Assembly: GCF_000467125.1 (NCBI RefSeq)
Contig: NZ_BATJ01000013.1
Location: 62,001-126,000 of the forward strand
Source of the DNA: Vibrio proteolyticus NBRC 13287
GTDB taxonomy: Bacteria > Pseudomonadota > Gammaproteobacteria > Enterobacterales > Vibrionaceae
DNA: 64,000 bases
Direction: 5' to 3'
Position 1 is the first letter of the stretch, and the number at the start of each line of letters is the position of its first letter. The position numbers and the translations under genes were made by a program. The notes below the pieces were generated by a model, which saw nothing but the letters and a program-made list of their open reading frames with translations, made no database searches and was not told the DNA's origin. Below, one piece after another: positions 26,867 through 36,748 of this stretch.

Positions 26867-28495
26867 TTACAAATGGAAGAACGACAGGTGTGATTTCTGT
26901 TTCTCTGCCAGGTGTGACAACTCACTGCTCGCGCTTGCGCTCTGGCTTATCCCGGCCACATTCTGATTGACCAGTTCAGACATATTCACGACACTGCGAT
27001 TGATATCCTGAGTGACCTGAGACTGCTCTTCCGCGGCAGTGGCCACCTGAGTATTGGAATCATTGATGTCTGATACCGACTCCGTAATCCCCACCAGAGC
27101 ATCATTAGCGCGCTGCGCCAGCTCGTTATTGCGATGCAGCATTTCCAGACTGGTTTGCATGCTGGTATCAGCCAGACCAGATTGCTTTTGTAACTCTTCG
27201 ATGATCGCCTGAATTTCGCCCGTCGATTCCTGAGTGCGCGCCGCCAGCATACGAACTTCATCAGCCACCACGGCAAAGCCGCGTCCAGATTCTCCCGCTC
27301 TCGCAGCTTCAATCGCCGCGTTCAGTGCCAACAGGTTTGTCTGTTCAGACACATCACGGATTACTTCGATGACATTGCTGATCTGTTCCGATTGCAGTTT
27401 CAGTGTCTGCACGACCGACGCAGCGTCATTGAGTGCATTCGACATCTGTTCGCTGGCTTGTTTGCTTTCGCCAAATATCGCTAAACCTGATTTCGCCAGT
27501 TCGTCGGCTTCACGGGCAGTAGAGTCGGCTGCCGTTGCGTTGTCACTGACATTGTTGGCAGTACTGGCCAGTTCGTTAACCGCCGATGCCACCTGCTCGA
27601 TTTCACACAGCTCCTGCTGCGCATTCTGTTCTGCCTGAGTCATGACCGCCGCCAACTCAGTTGAGGCAGAGGCCACTTCTTCACTGATGCGGATCAGTTG
27701 CTCTACAGTTGAGTGTAATTGTATAGCTGTCTTGTTGACGTCTTTACTCAGCATCGCGATTTCATTTTCGCCGTCAGCATCAGCCCGAACATTGAGATGC
27801 CCTAACGCCAGTTCACGCATCACGCCCTGCAACTTGATAATTGGGGTAACGATCATGCCCGACAGGAACCAAGCCGCCAGTAATGAGACTGCCAGCACAG
27901 CCAGTACCGATAACGACGCGACATTCTGTACATGCTTATTCTGCTCAGCACTTTTCTCCATTGAACGGGTGGAGAACTCATTGACCTTGCGAGACAGGGT
28001 GTTGATCGCCTTGACCATCTGGATACCTGCATCACGGTAGCCTGAGATAAACTGGTCGTATTCGTGCTCACCGACCAGCCCCTGATCGCTGCGAGACAAA
28101 AACTCGACCGCACGCACGGAATAGTTCACGTAACCTTCAATCGCCTGACGTACATTTTGCACATCACCGGCAAAGGTTTTGCGCTTGGCCATTTCATTCA
28201 GATCGTGCTGAATGGCTTGCATGCTTTGCTTTAGCTCAGCGAGAAAGGCGTCGCGGCGGTCAGCATCGTAAATGGCGTACACGGCGCTGATGCGCAATGG
28301 ATAAACCTCATCGTCAATCTGAGCGAGAGTGTCTTTGTAGAACACCAGGTCGTTGGTGTTGGAGATGATCAGTGCTTGTTCAGATTCCAGGTTGTTTTTC
28401 GTCACCCACAGTGAGATCAACAACGCCAGAGTGGTAAACATGACAGGCAGTAGCACCTGCTTGCGAATAGACATGTTTTTTAGGGAAAACTGCAT
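26867..28495 (-). CDS. Methyl-accepting chemotaxis protein
   Basis: Transmembrane chemoreceptor of 542 residues. TM1 at about 13-30, a helical periplasmic sensor of about 155 residues (4HB-like), TM2 near 192-215 ([22 protein letters not shown]), a HAMP domain, then the cytosolic signalling domain. Its hairpin tip is the invariant [34 protein letters not shown]. The ligand is unknown. AAGGG lies upstream of the start. No CheR-binding pentapeptide is evident at the C-terminus. Confidence 0.93.
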   Translation of the reverse strand: MQFSLKNMSIRKQVLLPVMFTTLALLISLWVTKNNLESEQALIISNTNDLVFYKDTLAQIDDEVYPLRISAVYAIYDADRRDAFLAELKQSMQAIQHDLNEMAKRKTFAGDVQNVRQAIEGYVNYSVRAVEFLSRSDQGLVGEHEYDQFISGYRDAGIQMVKAINTLSRKVNEFSTRSMEKSAEQNKHVQNVASLSVLAVLAVSLLAAWFLSGMIVTPIIKLQGVMRELALGHLNVRADADGENEIAMLSKDVNKTAIQLHSTVEQLIRISEEVASASTELAAVMTQAEQNAQQELCEIEQVASAVNELASTANNVSDNATAADSTAREADELAKSGLAIFGESKQASEQMSNALNDAASVVQTLKLQSEQISNVIEVIRDVSEQTNLLALNAAIEAARAGESGRGFAVVADEVRMLAARTQESTGEIQAIIEELQKQSGLADTSMQTSLEMLHRNNELAQRANDALVGITESVSDINDSNTQVATAAEEQSQVTQDINRSVVNMSELVNQNVAGISQSASASSELSHLAEKQKSHLSFFHL

Positions 28496-28569
28496 TTCTT
28501 GGCCCTTATGGTGAATTTGAGCGTGTCCCTACTGATTAAGATTATTCCCACTTCTTTGAGGCCAGAATT

Positions 28570-28596
28570 CTAGACTTAGATCACAAATTAGTCTAG
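28570..28596. promoter_or_regulatory. Inverted repeat in the divergent receptor/TetR promoter region
   Basis: CTAGACT (28570-28576) and AGTCTAG (28590-28596) are perfect 7-bp arms around a 13-base centre containing TGTGAT on the minus strand. It lies between the chemoreceptor start and the TetR-family gene. Candidate operator for the TetR protein; no direct proof. Confidence 0.4.
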
Positions 28597-28808
28597 GTAA
28601 AAGTGCATTTATTACAATGAGTTGCATAAAAATCATAGTCAAAGTTATGACAGCTCGACATATTAATGACAACATGACAGGAAATAACAATTTATGAAGA
28701 AAAATGTCATCTTCAAACGTTGCGGTATTGGACACCAGCCCTTCTATCAACTTGGGGTTAGTAATAGAATACAAAGACCATACTTTGAGAGACATTAGTC
28801 AAAACTCT

Positions 28809-29459
28809 ATGAGCAATATAGGATCGACTTCAGAGGAGCCGACTGAAAAAGGCGTCACCAAACGCAACCGGGGACGACCTGTTGGTGATCGAGCCTCCAG
28901 AAAGGCTGAGCTGATGTCTGCGGCAATTGCCGTAACGGCAGAAGAAGGTTATTCGGGTGCGTCACTGCGCAAAGTCGCCAAGAGAATGGGGGCGACGACA
29001 GGCACCGTAACGTATTACTTCGCCAATAAAGAAGAAATGCTAGCCGCAGTCGCAGAAGAACTGTTTATACGCTTCCACAAGCAGCTTGCATTTGATACGC
29101 CACACGCCGACATTAACTTAGTCATAGAAAAGCTGTTAACCTGGGATGATTCTGAACAACCGGGCTTATGGCTGGCATTTTTACAGCTACTCACTCACGC
29201 TAGACAAGAGCCCGCATTTGCCCCGGTCATTCAACGTCACTATGCAAAAATCAGAGAAGCTTTGACATTTCTGGTAGAAAAAGGTCAGTCAAATCAAATT
29301 ATCCGAAATGATATTACTGCCGATATGTTGGCTGAACAGCTTAGTGCGCTTGGTGATGGTTGGATGATGATGATGTCTATTGAACCAGAAAGGTTCACAC
29401 CGGAGAAAATTCAATTGCTGTCCGACGCAGTCCTTACGCTGATCAAACCCGGCCAATAA
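28809..29459 (+). CDS. TetR-family transcriptional regulator
   Basis: TetR/AcrR-type repressor. The DNA-binding region is ELMSAAIAVTAEEGYSGASLRKVAKRMGATTGTVTYYFANKEEMLAAV, a textbook TetR HTH, preceded by a basic RGRPVGDRASRK segment. The C-terminal half is the ligand/dimer domain. Start uncertain: ATG 28809 gives 216 residues and a normal N-terminus, whereas ATG 28704 adds 35 poorly conserved-looking residues but has AAGAAAA just upstream. The gene is convergent with the RND operon, which it may control. Confidence 0.82.
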   Translation: MSNIGSTSEEPTEKGVTKRNRGRPVGDRASRKAELMSAAIAVTAEEGYSGASLRKVAKRMGATTGTVTYYFANKEEMLAAVAEELFIRFHKQLAFDTPHADINLVIEKLLTWDDSEQPGLWLAFLQLLTHARQEPAFAPVIQRHYAKIREALTFLVEKGQSNQIIRNDITADMLAEQLSALGDGWMMMMSIEPERFTPEKIQLLSDAVLTLIKPGQ

Positions 29460-29490
29460 ATCGGCGTCCCTTAATGCCCCCCAAATAATA

Positions 29491-29517
29491 AAAAGCCGGA
29501 TAAATATCCGGCTTTTT
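29491..29517. terminator. Bidirectional terminator between TetR and RND genes
   Basis: Stem GCCGGAT (29495-29501) / ATCCGGC (29506-29512), with flanking A and T runs that extend it on both sides; the classic shape for convergent genes. Confidence 0.88.
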
Positions 29518-29521
29518 AAGA

Positions 29522-32500
29522 TTATTCTGTGTGCGGTGCCCTGTATATCAATGCGTAGAGAACCGGCAACACAATCATGATCAGCAGGGTAGCAAAGAGC
29601 AGCCCACCAATGATCGTCACCGACATGGACGAGAAGAAATTGTCGAAGATCAAAGGAATCATTCCGAGCGCCGTAGTAAGCGCTGCCATGGATACTGGCC
29701 TTAAACGACTCACTGATGCATCCACAATCGCAGTGGTGAGACCTCGACCTAACGGTAGCTCCAAATTAATCTGCTCGATAAGGACAATCGCATTTTTTAT
29801 CAGCATTCCGACCAGGCTTAAAAACCCTAACAAGGCCATAAAACCAAATGTTTCTCCCGACACCAACAGGCCAACCGTAACACCAATCAAAGCCAGCGGC
29901 ACACAAAGCCAGATGACCAGAGGCTGGCGTAATGAGTTGAACATCATGATGGTAATGAGGATCATCGCAATCACAAAAATCGGTATCGAAGACGCTAAAC
30001 CAGACTCAGCTTTCCGTGAATCTTCATATTCGCCGCCCCATTCCAGTGTGTAGCCAGCCGGCAGGTTTAGTGCTTCAACCTTAGGACGAATTTGCTCAAA
30101 TAGCTTGCTGGCATTTCCTTTTATAGGGTCGGCAAAAACGGTGATCGTTCGTTTACGATCTCTGCGATGGATGATTTCATCCTCAAACGCGACCTCGTAA
30201 GACGTCACCACCTGTCTTAGCGGAATCATTCGCTGAGCCGAATGGCTCCATATTTGCAGATCCGACAGGCTGCCTATGTCATTGCGGCTTTTCTCATCTG
30301 AGCGAACAATAATAGGCAGAAGTAAATCTGACTCACGGTACACACCACTCACGACCCCCTGGAAGCCCTCCTGAATAGCCTGAGCCACCATCTGGTGCGT
30401 GATGCCATTCGTATCGGCCTGCTCTTCAGCCATGACGGCTTTGATCACTTTTACTGGTTGGCGCCAATCGGTGCGTACAGACTTAGTGTTTGGCTCCATT
30501 CGATATATATGTTCGACTTGTGTGGCAATGCGTCTAAGTTCATCAGTATCCGGACCACTTATGCGTGCCTGAATTTTCCCCGTTGAACCAGGCCCCAGTA
30601 GAAATGTTGAAGCATAAACCTGGCCATCTGGAAGCGCCGCGGAAATCTGGGCTTCAACTTTAGGAAGCAACTCATCAATAACACTTTGATCAGACACTCC
30701 CACAATAAATTGCGCGTAAGAACTGTTTGGCTGCTCAGGTTGATAAGTCAGCAAAAATCTAAGTGCTCCTTCACCGACGCTGCTGGTCACGGTCTCAACA
30801 CCATTTTGCTCAAGTAATATCTTCTCGATCACTTTGGCATCTTCGCGGGTTTCATCTATGTGTGTCCCCTGCGGCAACCAGTAATCAACCAAAAACTGTG
30901 GTCGTGTTGCACTGGGAAGGAAGTTTTGCTCTATGAGCGTAAACCCCCACATAGATAGGGCAAATAAACCCACCACCGACGCTGAGCTGAGGTATCGGTG
31001 ACGGATACAGCTACGCAGAAGCGCCTTATAGCGATTGTAAAAACGAGTATCGTACGGGTCACTATTGCTTTCGGACGCCGGAGTTTTTTTGAAAAATAAG
31101 ACACACATCAACGGCGTCACCGTTACTGCTGTCAGCCAACTAAGCAACAACGACACCAATACGACCTGGAATAAAGAGCGACAAAACTCACCGGTTTCAT
31201 CATTTGATGTTCCGATAGCGGCAAAAGCCAGAATCGCGATGAGAGTGGCTCCCAGCAATGGCCAGGCTGATTCTCTGACTACATCGATTGACGCTTCTTT
31301 CGCTGGCTTCCCTTTTTGCATCCGTATCAGAACACCATCGACAACAACAATAGCGTTATCGACCAGCATCCCCAACGCAATGATGAGTGCTCCTAATGAC
31401 ACCCGCTCCAGTGCAACACCAAAAGGCGCTAGAAATAGGAACGATCCTACAATCGTCAAAATCAGGATGAAGCCGATCAAGAGACCACTTCTCAACCCCA
31501 TAAACAACAACAAAACAACAATGACAATCGCCGTTGCCTCAATAAGGCTAGTGACAAAACCTGATATCGCGTTTTGTACTGAATCGGATTGAAAGGATAC
31601 GGTGTTGACTTGGATGCCAACTGGCCGTTGGTTTTCAAGCTCGGCTAAGCGAGATAGCAAAGCCTCTCCCATGGTCACCACATTGCCACCGGAAACCGTT
31701 GAGATTCCCAGCCCGATCCCAGCTAACCCATTGAAACGAATCTCATTATTCACTGGATCAACATAATCTCGGGTAACTGCAGCCACATCGCGTAGATAGA
31801 TCTGCCGCCCATTAACAGGGCTGCTGATCAACAAACTTTCAATATCCTGAAGTGACTGCAGACCACCAGTCGGTTTAATCGTCACGAACGCACGACCAAG
31901 ACGAGCGCGCCCTCCGTCAACGGCTAACCCTTTTTGCCGAAGTTGTCCAATGATCACCTCAGGTTGAATACCTAACTGAGACAAGCGATCCCGATTAAAT
32001 TCAACATAAATCGCTTCCTGCCTTTCAGCAAAAGTGGTGACTTTACCCACATCCTTAACCAGCAGCAGTTCACGCTTGAGGGTATCAACATAACGTTTCA
32101 GCTCGGCATAACTGTAGTCTTTTCCTGTAACCACCAAAAAGGCGCTATACACATCACCATAATCGTCCATAACAATTGACTGACTGGCTCCCGGGGGTAA
32201 GGATGCTTGGGCATCATTAATTTTCCGGCGCAGTTCATCCCAGACTTGCGGCAAAGTGGATTTATCATATTCATCTTTCACCTTTACTGTGATCGTCGAT
32301 AAACCACGCTCTGACTTCGACTTTACGCGCTCCAGTTGCCCGAGTTGTTGAATAGCCTGTTCGAGTTCATCACTGACTTCTTGCTCTACTTCAAGCGCAG
32401 AGGCGCCCGGGTAAGACGTAATAACCAAAGCTTCTTTAATTGTAAATTCTGGGTCCTCCAGACGGCTCATATTGAGGTAGGACAAAACGCCTGAAACAAA

Positions 32501-32563
32501 CATCACAACCGTAAGAACCAATGTGACAATTCGATTGTTGATCGCGACAGCAGCTAAATTCAT
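29522..32563 (-). CDS. RND-family efflux permease
   Basis: Inner-membrane proton-driven exporter of the AcrB/MexF superfamily, 1013 residues, twelve predicted helices with two large periplasmic loops. Landmarks are VAINNRIVTLVLTVVMFVSG at the N-terminus, SLGALIIALGMLVDNAIVVVDGVLIRM (TM4 with the proton-relay aspartates) and GFLSLVGMLIKNAIVLIEQINLEL. It follows the membrane-fusion gene by five bases. No TolC-like outer-membrane gene is linked. Substrates cannot be told from sequence; drugs, bile or other toxic compounds are typical. Confidence 0.93.
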   Translation of the reverse strand: MNLAAVAINNRIVTLVLTVVMFVSGVLSYLNMSRLEDPEFTIKEALVITSYPGASALEVEQEVSDELEQAIQQLGQLERVKSKSERGLSTITVKVKDEYDKSTLPQVWDELRRKINDAQASLPPGASQSIVMDDYGDVYSAFLVVTGKDYSYAELKRYVDTLKRELLLVKDVGKVTTFAERQEAIYVEFNRDRLSQLGIQPEVIIGQLRQKGLAVDGGRARLGRAFVTIKPTGGLQSLQDIESLLISSPVNGRQIYLRDVAAVTRDYVDPVNNEIRFNGLAGIGLGISTVSGGNVVTMGEALLSRLAELENQRPVGIQVNTVSFQSDSVQNAISGFVTSLIEATAIVIVVLLLFMGLRSGLLIGFILILTIVGSFLFLAPFGVALERVSLGALIIALGMLVDNAIVVVDGVLIRMQKGKPAKEASIDVVRESAWPLLGATLIAILAFAAIGTSNDETGEFCRSLFQVVLVSLLLSWLTAVTVTPLMCVLFFKKTPASESNSDPYDTRFYNRYKALLRSCIRHRYLSSASVVGLFALSMWGFTLIEQNFLPSATRPQFLVDYWLPQGTHIDETREDAKVIEKILLEQNGVETVTSSVGEGALRFLLTYQPEQPNSSYAQFIVGVSDQSVIDELLPKVEAQISAALPDGQVYASTFLLGPGSTGKIQARISGPDTDELRRIATQVEHIYRMEPNTKSVRTDWRQPVKVIKAVMAEEQADTNGITHQMVAQAIQEGFQGVVSGVYRESDLLLPIIVRSDEKSRNDIGSLSDLQIWSHSAQRMIPLRQVVTSYEVAFEDEIIHRRDRKRTITVFADPIKGNASKLFEQIRPKVEALNLPAGYTLEWGGEYEDSRKAESGLASSIPIFVIAMILITIMMFNSLRQPLVIWLCVPLALIGVTVGLLVSGETFGFMALLGFLSLVGMLIKNAIVLIEQINLELPLGRGLTTAIVDASVSRLRPVSMAALTTALGMIPLIFDNFFSSMSVTIIGGLLFATLLIMIVLPVLYALIYRAPHTE

Positions 32564-32568
32564 GTCAC

Positions 32569-33678
32569 CTATTCCTCCATCAAGTGAACTAAATCACCTT
32601 CAGTGAGAAATTGGACACCGGAGGTTACAATCACGTCGCCCTTCGCAAGCCCCTTTCTGACTTGGATTCGAGAGCCAGTCGCATCACCTAAACTCACGGC
32701 TTTGCGTACCACTGCACCTACTTTCGGGTCGACCACCCAAACAGATGCGGATTTGTCAGGCTCGGCGAGAATAGCGCTTTCAGGAATCATAAACGTAGTG
32801 CCTGCAAAACCACCAGCTATCCGGTCTTGTTCTGACTTCTCTCGATACAAAACGCGGCCTGTCATACCCGGACTGACACTTACGACATTCGGCGTTTCAA
32901 AGCTGACCGTCACTTCAAAAGTACGAGTCACCGGATCGGCCATAGAGGAGAATGCGCTGATTTTTGCGGGTAGCTCAGCATTAGGATAAGCACTCAGCTC
33001 AACAAAAATCTGCTCATTGAAATCGATGTCCGAAACGGCATCCACTTTCTTGGTTCGCGCCCAGTCAGCTTCTGGAACGTGAATTTTCATTTCCAACGCC
33101 TCTTCACTTAGAAGAGTTAGTACCGTTTGTTTGGCCTGCACGTTGGCAAAATCTTCCACCATTTTTTTCGCCACTCGGCCATCAAATGGCGCGACAAGCA
33201 CAGTGTCATCTAGCATTTTTTGTGCTTGCTTTAGCTCAGCTTGTGCGACTCTTAATCCACGACGAGCCTGATCCAGTTGCTGCTTAGTGACAGCATGATG
33301 TTTAAACGCCGCTTGATATCGTTCAAAGTCACCTCTGGCCGCACTCACTTCAGCTCGCATCCGGTCACGCTGAGCCTGAAACGTGTCTGGCTCCAGACGA
33401 GCCAATACTTTGCCAGCCCGGACAAACTCCCCCTCAATCACCGCAAACTCGCTGATTCTGCCAGAGACCTCAAAAGCCATGTCCGACTGCTTGACCGCAG
33501 ACACCTGTCCCGGATATTTAAATACCCGCTGGACTGAGTCCATACCCACAGTATGCAACTTAACTGGTCTTGAAATTCGTTCTCTCTTGTCCTGAAGTTG
33601 TTCTTCACACCCAGTCATCAATGCCAGTGGCACCAATAAAAACCAAGCCCATATCCGCCGACTATTTCGTTTCACCAT
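32569..33678 (-). CDS. RND periplasmic membrane-fusion lipoprotein
   Basis: HlyD/AcrA-family adaptor of 369 residues that links the RND pump to an outer-membrane channel. Lipobox LMTGC near residue 24. A biotinyl-lipoyl-like half (QSDMAFEVSGRISEFAVIEGEFVRAGKVLARLEPDTF) and its partner (VLVAPFDGRVAKKMVEDFANVQ) flank a coiled-coil hairpin (about 100-150). It is first in the two-gene operon with the permease. Confidence 0.92.
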   Translation of the reverse strand: MVKRNSRRIWAWFLLVPLALMTGCEEQLQDKRERISRPVKLHTVGMDSVQRVFKYPGQVSAVKQSDMAFEVSGRISEFAVIEGEFVRAGKVLARLEPDTFQAQRDRMRAEVSAARGDFERYQAAFKHHAVTKQQLDQARRGLRVAQAELKQAQKMLDDTVLVAPFDGRVAKKMVEDFANVQAKQTVLTLLSEEALEMKIHVPEADWARTKKVDAVSDIDFNEQIFVELSAYPNAELPAKISAFSSMADPVTRTFEVTVSFETPNVVSVSPGMTGRVLYREKSEQDRIAGGFAGTTFMIPESAILAEPDKSASVWVVDPKVGAVVRKAVSLGDATGSRIQVRKGLAKGDVIVTSGVQFLTEGDLVHLMEE

Positions 33679-34027
33679 TCGTATACCCGTAATTCGTTAC
33701 GCTCTATTGCAACAACACCCACGCCATTACAACCAAAAGTAAAATGTCTTACTCAGAACTCATCTGATATCGCCGCCTTCACGCAGTTAGAGCGGCTCCA
33801 AGCGGAACAGAGGATATAACAATAACACCATTTAACACAACACTTGTTATTTAAATTAAATAGCACAAACTGAAATACATATCACTGTACCCGCAACTGC
33901 AGTGTTCATAGACTCGCGTCACGATTATGAGCAGCAACACGAATGCGCCTGAACCCACTGACGTCGCCACATCAGTAGGTTTATCGTTGAATGATTGATA
34001 GGAATGAATATGGGGGGATGTGCGCTT
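33679..34027. other. Intergenic region between the RND operon and toxS-like gene
   Basis: Non-coding. It must hold the promoter of the minus-strand RND operon and the 3' end of the toxRS-like unit. AATAACA and TGTTATT near 33825-33855 form a loose inverted repeat, and ACTGA/TCAGT near 33958-33981 a weak hairpin. Nothing stronger was recognised. Confidence 0.4.
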
Positions 34028-34546
34028 TTACTTAGCAAATATTACATTGGAACCGAAATTATGGTTAGTAAGTAGCAGGGTCCTCTCATTGATTGCCTGC
34101 ACTTTCCAGCTTTGCTGATTTTCGATCCGATAAAACTCAGCGATGAGATCCATTTGCGATGATGAGAGTACTTCGGGTACAGACGAAGTAACATGGTACT
34201 CTTTAGCTGCCGTCATAATGTAGTTATCGCGCGAGCTCCAGGTCCCGGTATCGGAGATCTGTAACGCGTCTCTATTTTTAGAACGTTGCGTCAAAATAAG
34301 CAGTTGGGTCATACGAGTGTACGTACCATCCGATAAAAACTTTATGGAGGCGTGTATATCTATCTGACGTATTGGCCCAACAACGAGCTCTCGCTCAAGA
34401 GGCGGAATCAAGGTTGTTAGTGTCATTTCCCACTCTCGGGCTGTTAACGTACGGTGCAAATCTGAGCGACCAATAACAAATATCAATAAACTTAGTAATA
34501 CAGAGCACGCCACGCTGATCCATACATATTTCTTTTTCATTCTCAT
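34028..34546 (-). CDS. ToxS-like membrane regulatory partner
   Basis: A 172-residue bitopic membrane protein: an N-terminal helix (VWISVACSVLLSLLIFVIG) and a periplasmic domain. The blocks LTAREWEMTLTTL, GPIRQIDIHASIKFLSDGTYTRM, DTGTWSSRDNYI and INERTLLLTNHNFGSNVIF follow, in the same order, the corresponding blocks of V. cholerae ToxS. ToxS stabilises ToxR and with it forms a bile-binding periplasmic heterodimer. It overlaps the ToxR-like gene by four bases, as in true toxRS. Because the neighbours differ from the usual htpG-linked toxRS, I treat it as a paralogue. Confidence 0.85.
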   Translation of the reverse strand: MRMKKKYVWISVACSVLLSLLIFVIGRSDLHRTLTAREWEMTLTTLIPPLERELVVGPIRQIDIHASIKFLSDGTYTRMTQLLILTQRSKNRDALQISDTGTWSSRDNYIMTAAKEYHVTSSVPEVLSSSQMDLIAEFYRIENQQSWKVQAINERTLLLTNHNFGSNVIFAK

Positions 34547-35412
34547 ACTCCGGTTTGGCAGACAACTTCAGGCGTGCTGTATGAATAAAAAACAAGGGTT
34601 TGGTTTTTATCAGAACTCGGCAAAAAATGAATTAAGTTCAACATGACTTCACGGTCAGGATCTCCAGTGACGACGACTCTCTCAAGCTGCTGCGAATCCG
34701 AATAAGTCCGAATATAGTGACCAATACAGTGGTCTACTTGTTCTAGCCAGCGAATGAGTTCCGGCTGCTCATCAGGTACTTCAATCTCCACATCATCAAT
34801 CGTGGCATAGCGCATGACGTTGTCGTAAGGAGAAAGAGTGAGGCAATAAGAGATCAAAGGCAGGCTTAACATCAAGGCGATAAACAACCCATTAAGCCAT
34901 ACCGGAACAATATACGGACGTCTCCCCTTTTCTGGTGAGTCCATCACCTCAGGCTGAATATCGTCGTCAAACGGTTGGCTGTCATCCGGGTTTTCAGAGC
35001 TTATCATCCACTCAGTGCTCTCAATGTCAGCTTTATCTGGCGATCTTGAGATCACTAGTTCAACTGTACAGATCAACTGATAACCACGCTTTGGCACTGT
35101 TTTGACGAAAAAAGGCGACTTAGTCGAGTCTTTTAGTACTTTTCTCAAAACTGAAACAGCTTGGGTAAGGCTCGAATCATCGACTTCAAAGCCTTTCTGA
35201 CGCCATACAAACTCTAATAGTTCTTCGCGTGTCACAATTTTCTGCTGATGAATGCACAACGCCAGCAATATCCGCCCTTCATTGCTCCCCAAGTGAAACA
35301 AACGTTTGTCGTCATGGATATCCACCAACGTATTGCAGTTCGGATCAAACTGATACTGCTCAGCAAGAATAAACTTTGTTTTAAAACCATCGTTTATGTT
35401 AGTTAACTCCAT
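34543..35412 (-). CDS. ToxR-like transmembrane winged-helix regulator
   Basis: Membrane-bound transcription factor, 289 residues. The cytosolic OmpR/PhoB-type winged helix spans about 12-118; WRQKGFEVDDSSLTQAVSVL and KDSTKSPFFVKTVPKRGYQL are nearly identical to V. cholerae ToxR. An acidic linker follows, one helix at about 170-192, and a periplasmic domain with exactly two cysteines (C229 and C285), matching the redox-sensitive pair of ToxR. Partner ToxS-like gene overlaps by four bases. Probable targets are porins, efflux or virulence genes in response to bile or membrane state; this is inference from ToxR. Confidence 0.87.
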   Translation of the reverse strand: MELTNINDGFKTKFILAEQYQFDPNCNTLVDIHDDKRLFHLGSNEGRILLALCIHQQKIVTREELLEFVWRQKGFEVDDSSLTQAVSVLRKVLKDSTKSPFFVKTVPKRGYQLICTVELVISRSPDKADIESTEWMISSENPDDSQPFDDDIQPEVMDSPEKGRRPYIVPVWLNGLFIALMLSLPLISYCLTLSPYDNVMRYATIDDVEIEVPDEQPELIRWLEQVDHCIGHYIRTYSDSQQLERVVVTGDPDREVMLNLIHFLPSSDKNQTLVFYSYSTPEVVCQTGV

Positions 35413-35771
35413 TTTTCACCACGTTATCGTCACTATTACGTCAAATGTTCTAGCTATAACGTCGCGGAGTATATCATCTTAACGAATTAACACAACGATC
35501 GTTATCTTAATGATAATCACAAATTAAGACGCATTAAAGAAAAGGGCTATCGTTCAAAACCGCATAAGGTCACTGTTGACGTGTGGAATTTTCATTTTCG
35601 TGGGGAAACAGCACATTCACCCGACAAATACGTCCTAAATGTGCACCCTAGTGTTTGAAATTGCTGAATTATAATGCCGGAGAGAAAGTGGATCATCGGG
35701 CCATTTCCGGCTTGAGACGTTAGCCGCCAGACACAACCACTTTAAGAATAATAAACAATATACAGGGCGAT
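35413..35771. other. Divergent promoter region, toxR-like / unknown gene
   Basis: Non-coding 359 bases. TTATC-TTAAT-GATAA (around 35500-35515) is a small palindrome. TATAAT at 35670-35675 is a good -10 for the plus-strand gene but lacks a clear -35. Just after it GCCGGA (35676-35681) and TCCGGC (35706-35711) can pair, giving a structured 5' leader about 90 bases upstream of the ATG. Confidence 0.4.
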
Positions 35772-36704
35772 ATGATGAATCTACTAAACCTATTCAAAGG
35801 CGAAGAGGCGACCGTGTGCTACGAGTTAAACGGATGCGCTGCCGATAAAAAACTGGGGATCGCGGTTCGCGGCTCGGTTGATCTCAAACACCTGAGAACA
35901 CCGAATGACGTATCAGTTAAAGATGCGTTTATGGCCGGGACCATTGACGCCATTATCGAAAAACTGGGCAGTATGGAAGACGCGACGCCGCGCTATTTCT
36001 ACGTCACAAATCGTTATGACAGCATTAAAATCTGGATCAATAAAAGCAGCAAGGAGCTGAACGCGGCGACAACCTGCCCATTTGGCAACGCTATCGTTCA
36101 CAATACCGGTCATCTGATCATGACTGCGGCCACCGCCGGTTTTGCTGACACCGTCAGTCCGGTACTAAAAACGGCACTCGAATCACCACTCGGTGCCAAT
36201 AATGCGCAATACGCTGCTCAAGCGGCTGAAACCATCATGAGTAAAGCGGCGGGACAATTCTCACCGGTAGGTAAGAATGCGTCAGCCAGCACAGACGCAG
36301 AGGCGACCGGCTTTAGCCTGGCAAAAGGCCTGCTCACAGATGCCAAATACTTGGTTAATGGCACTCGTCAGGCGCTCAAGGGCAACAAGAACAGTGATGT
36401 GAACTTCACCGGTATGCCCGTAGAAACGCCACCACACAAAGACAAAACCAAGCGCAGAAATAAAATTAAATCGCTGATACACAAAGCAAAGCAAGTCGTC
36501 AGCCCGGAAAAGTTGATCATTCGTGTTGGCTCTGAGTTCAATAAGCATCATGCCGGAACCGTGATTGATCTTGGCGTCCGAGCAATCTCATTCCACGATC
36601 TGATCGAGTTTCTGACGTACTACGCCGAAGAGCACAAACTGGTGAATTGTTTTCACGATCGCTCTGGCGAGAACGGCCTGACAAATCGGGTGAACGTCAT
36701 CTGA
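35772..36704 (+). CDS. Protein of unknown function
   Basis: A 310-residue protein I do not recognise. It has no signal peptide or clear membrane helix. The N-terminal part (1-120) looks globular and mixed alpha/beta (ELNGCAADKKLGIAVRGSVDLKHL). The middle (120-200) is Ala/Gly/Thr-rich and helical. A basic linker follows (KDKTKRRNKIKSLIHKAKQ, near 220-240). The end is globular again. GC content resembles the core neighbours, so recent transfer is not suggested. ATG 35772 is followed directly by a second ATG at 35775, and either may be used. A terminator follows, so it is monocistronic. Confidence 0.7.
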   Translation: MMNLLNLFKGEEATVCYELNGCAADKKLGIAVRGSVDLKHLRTPNDVSVKDAFMAGTIDAIIEKLGSMEDATPRYFYVTNRYDSIKIWINKSSKELNAATTCPFGNAIVHNTGHLIMTAATAGFADTVSPVLKTALESPLGANNAQYAAQAAETIMSKAAGQFSPVGKNASASTDAEATGFSLAKGLLTDAKYLVNGTRQALKGNKNSDVNFTGMPVETPPHKDKTKRRNKIKSLIHKAKQVVSPEKLIIRVGSEFNKHHAGTVIDLGVRAISFHDLIEFLTYYAEEHKLVNCFHDRSGENGLTNRVNVI

Positions 36705-36710
36705 GTGAAA

Positions 36711-36737
36711 AAGAGCGACCCGATGGTCGCTCTTTTT
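36711..36737. terminator. Terminator after the unknown gene
   Basis: Stem GAGCGACC (36713-36720) / GGTCGCTC (36725-36732), loop CGAT, with A5 before and T5 after; it also faces the convergent CDF gene. Confidence 0.9.
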
Positions 36738-36748
36738 CTTTGGCGGCT

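Noticed and set aside
35500..35515. TTATC-TTAAT-GATAA as a Fur box
   Set aside because: The spacing and flanks do not fit the 7-1-7 or 19-bp Fur consensus, and the neighbouring genes are not iron genes.
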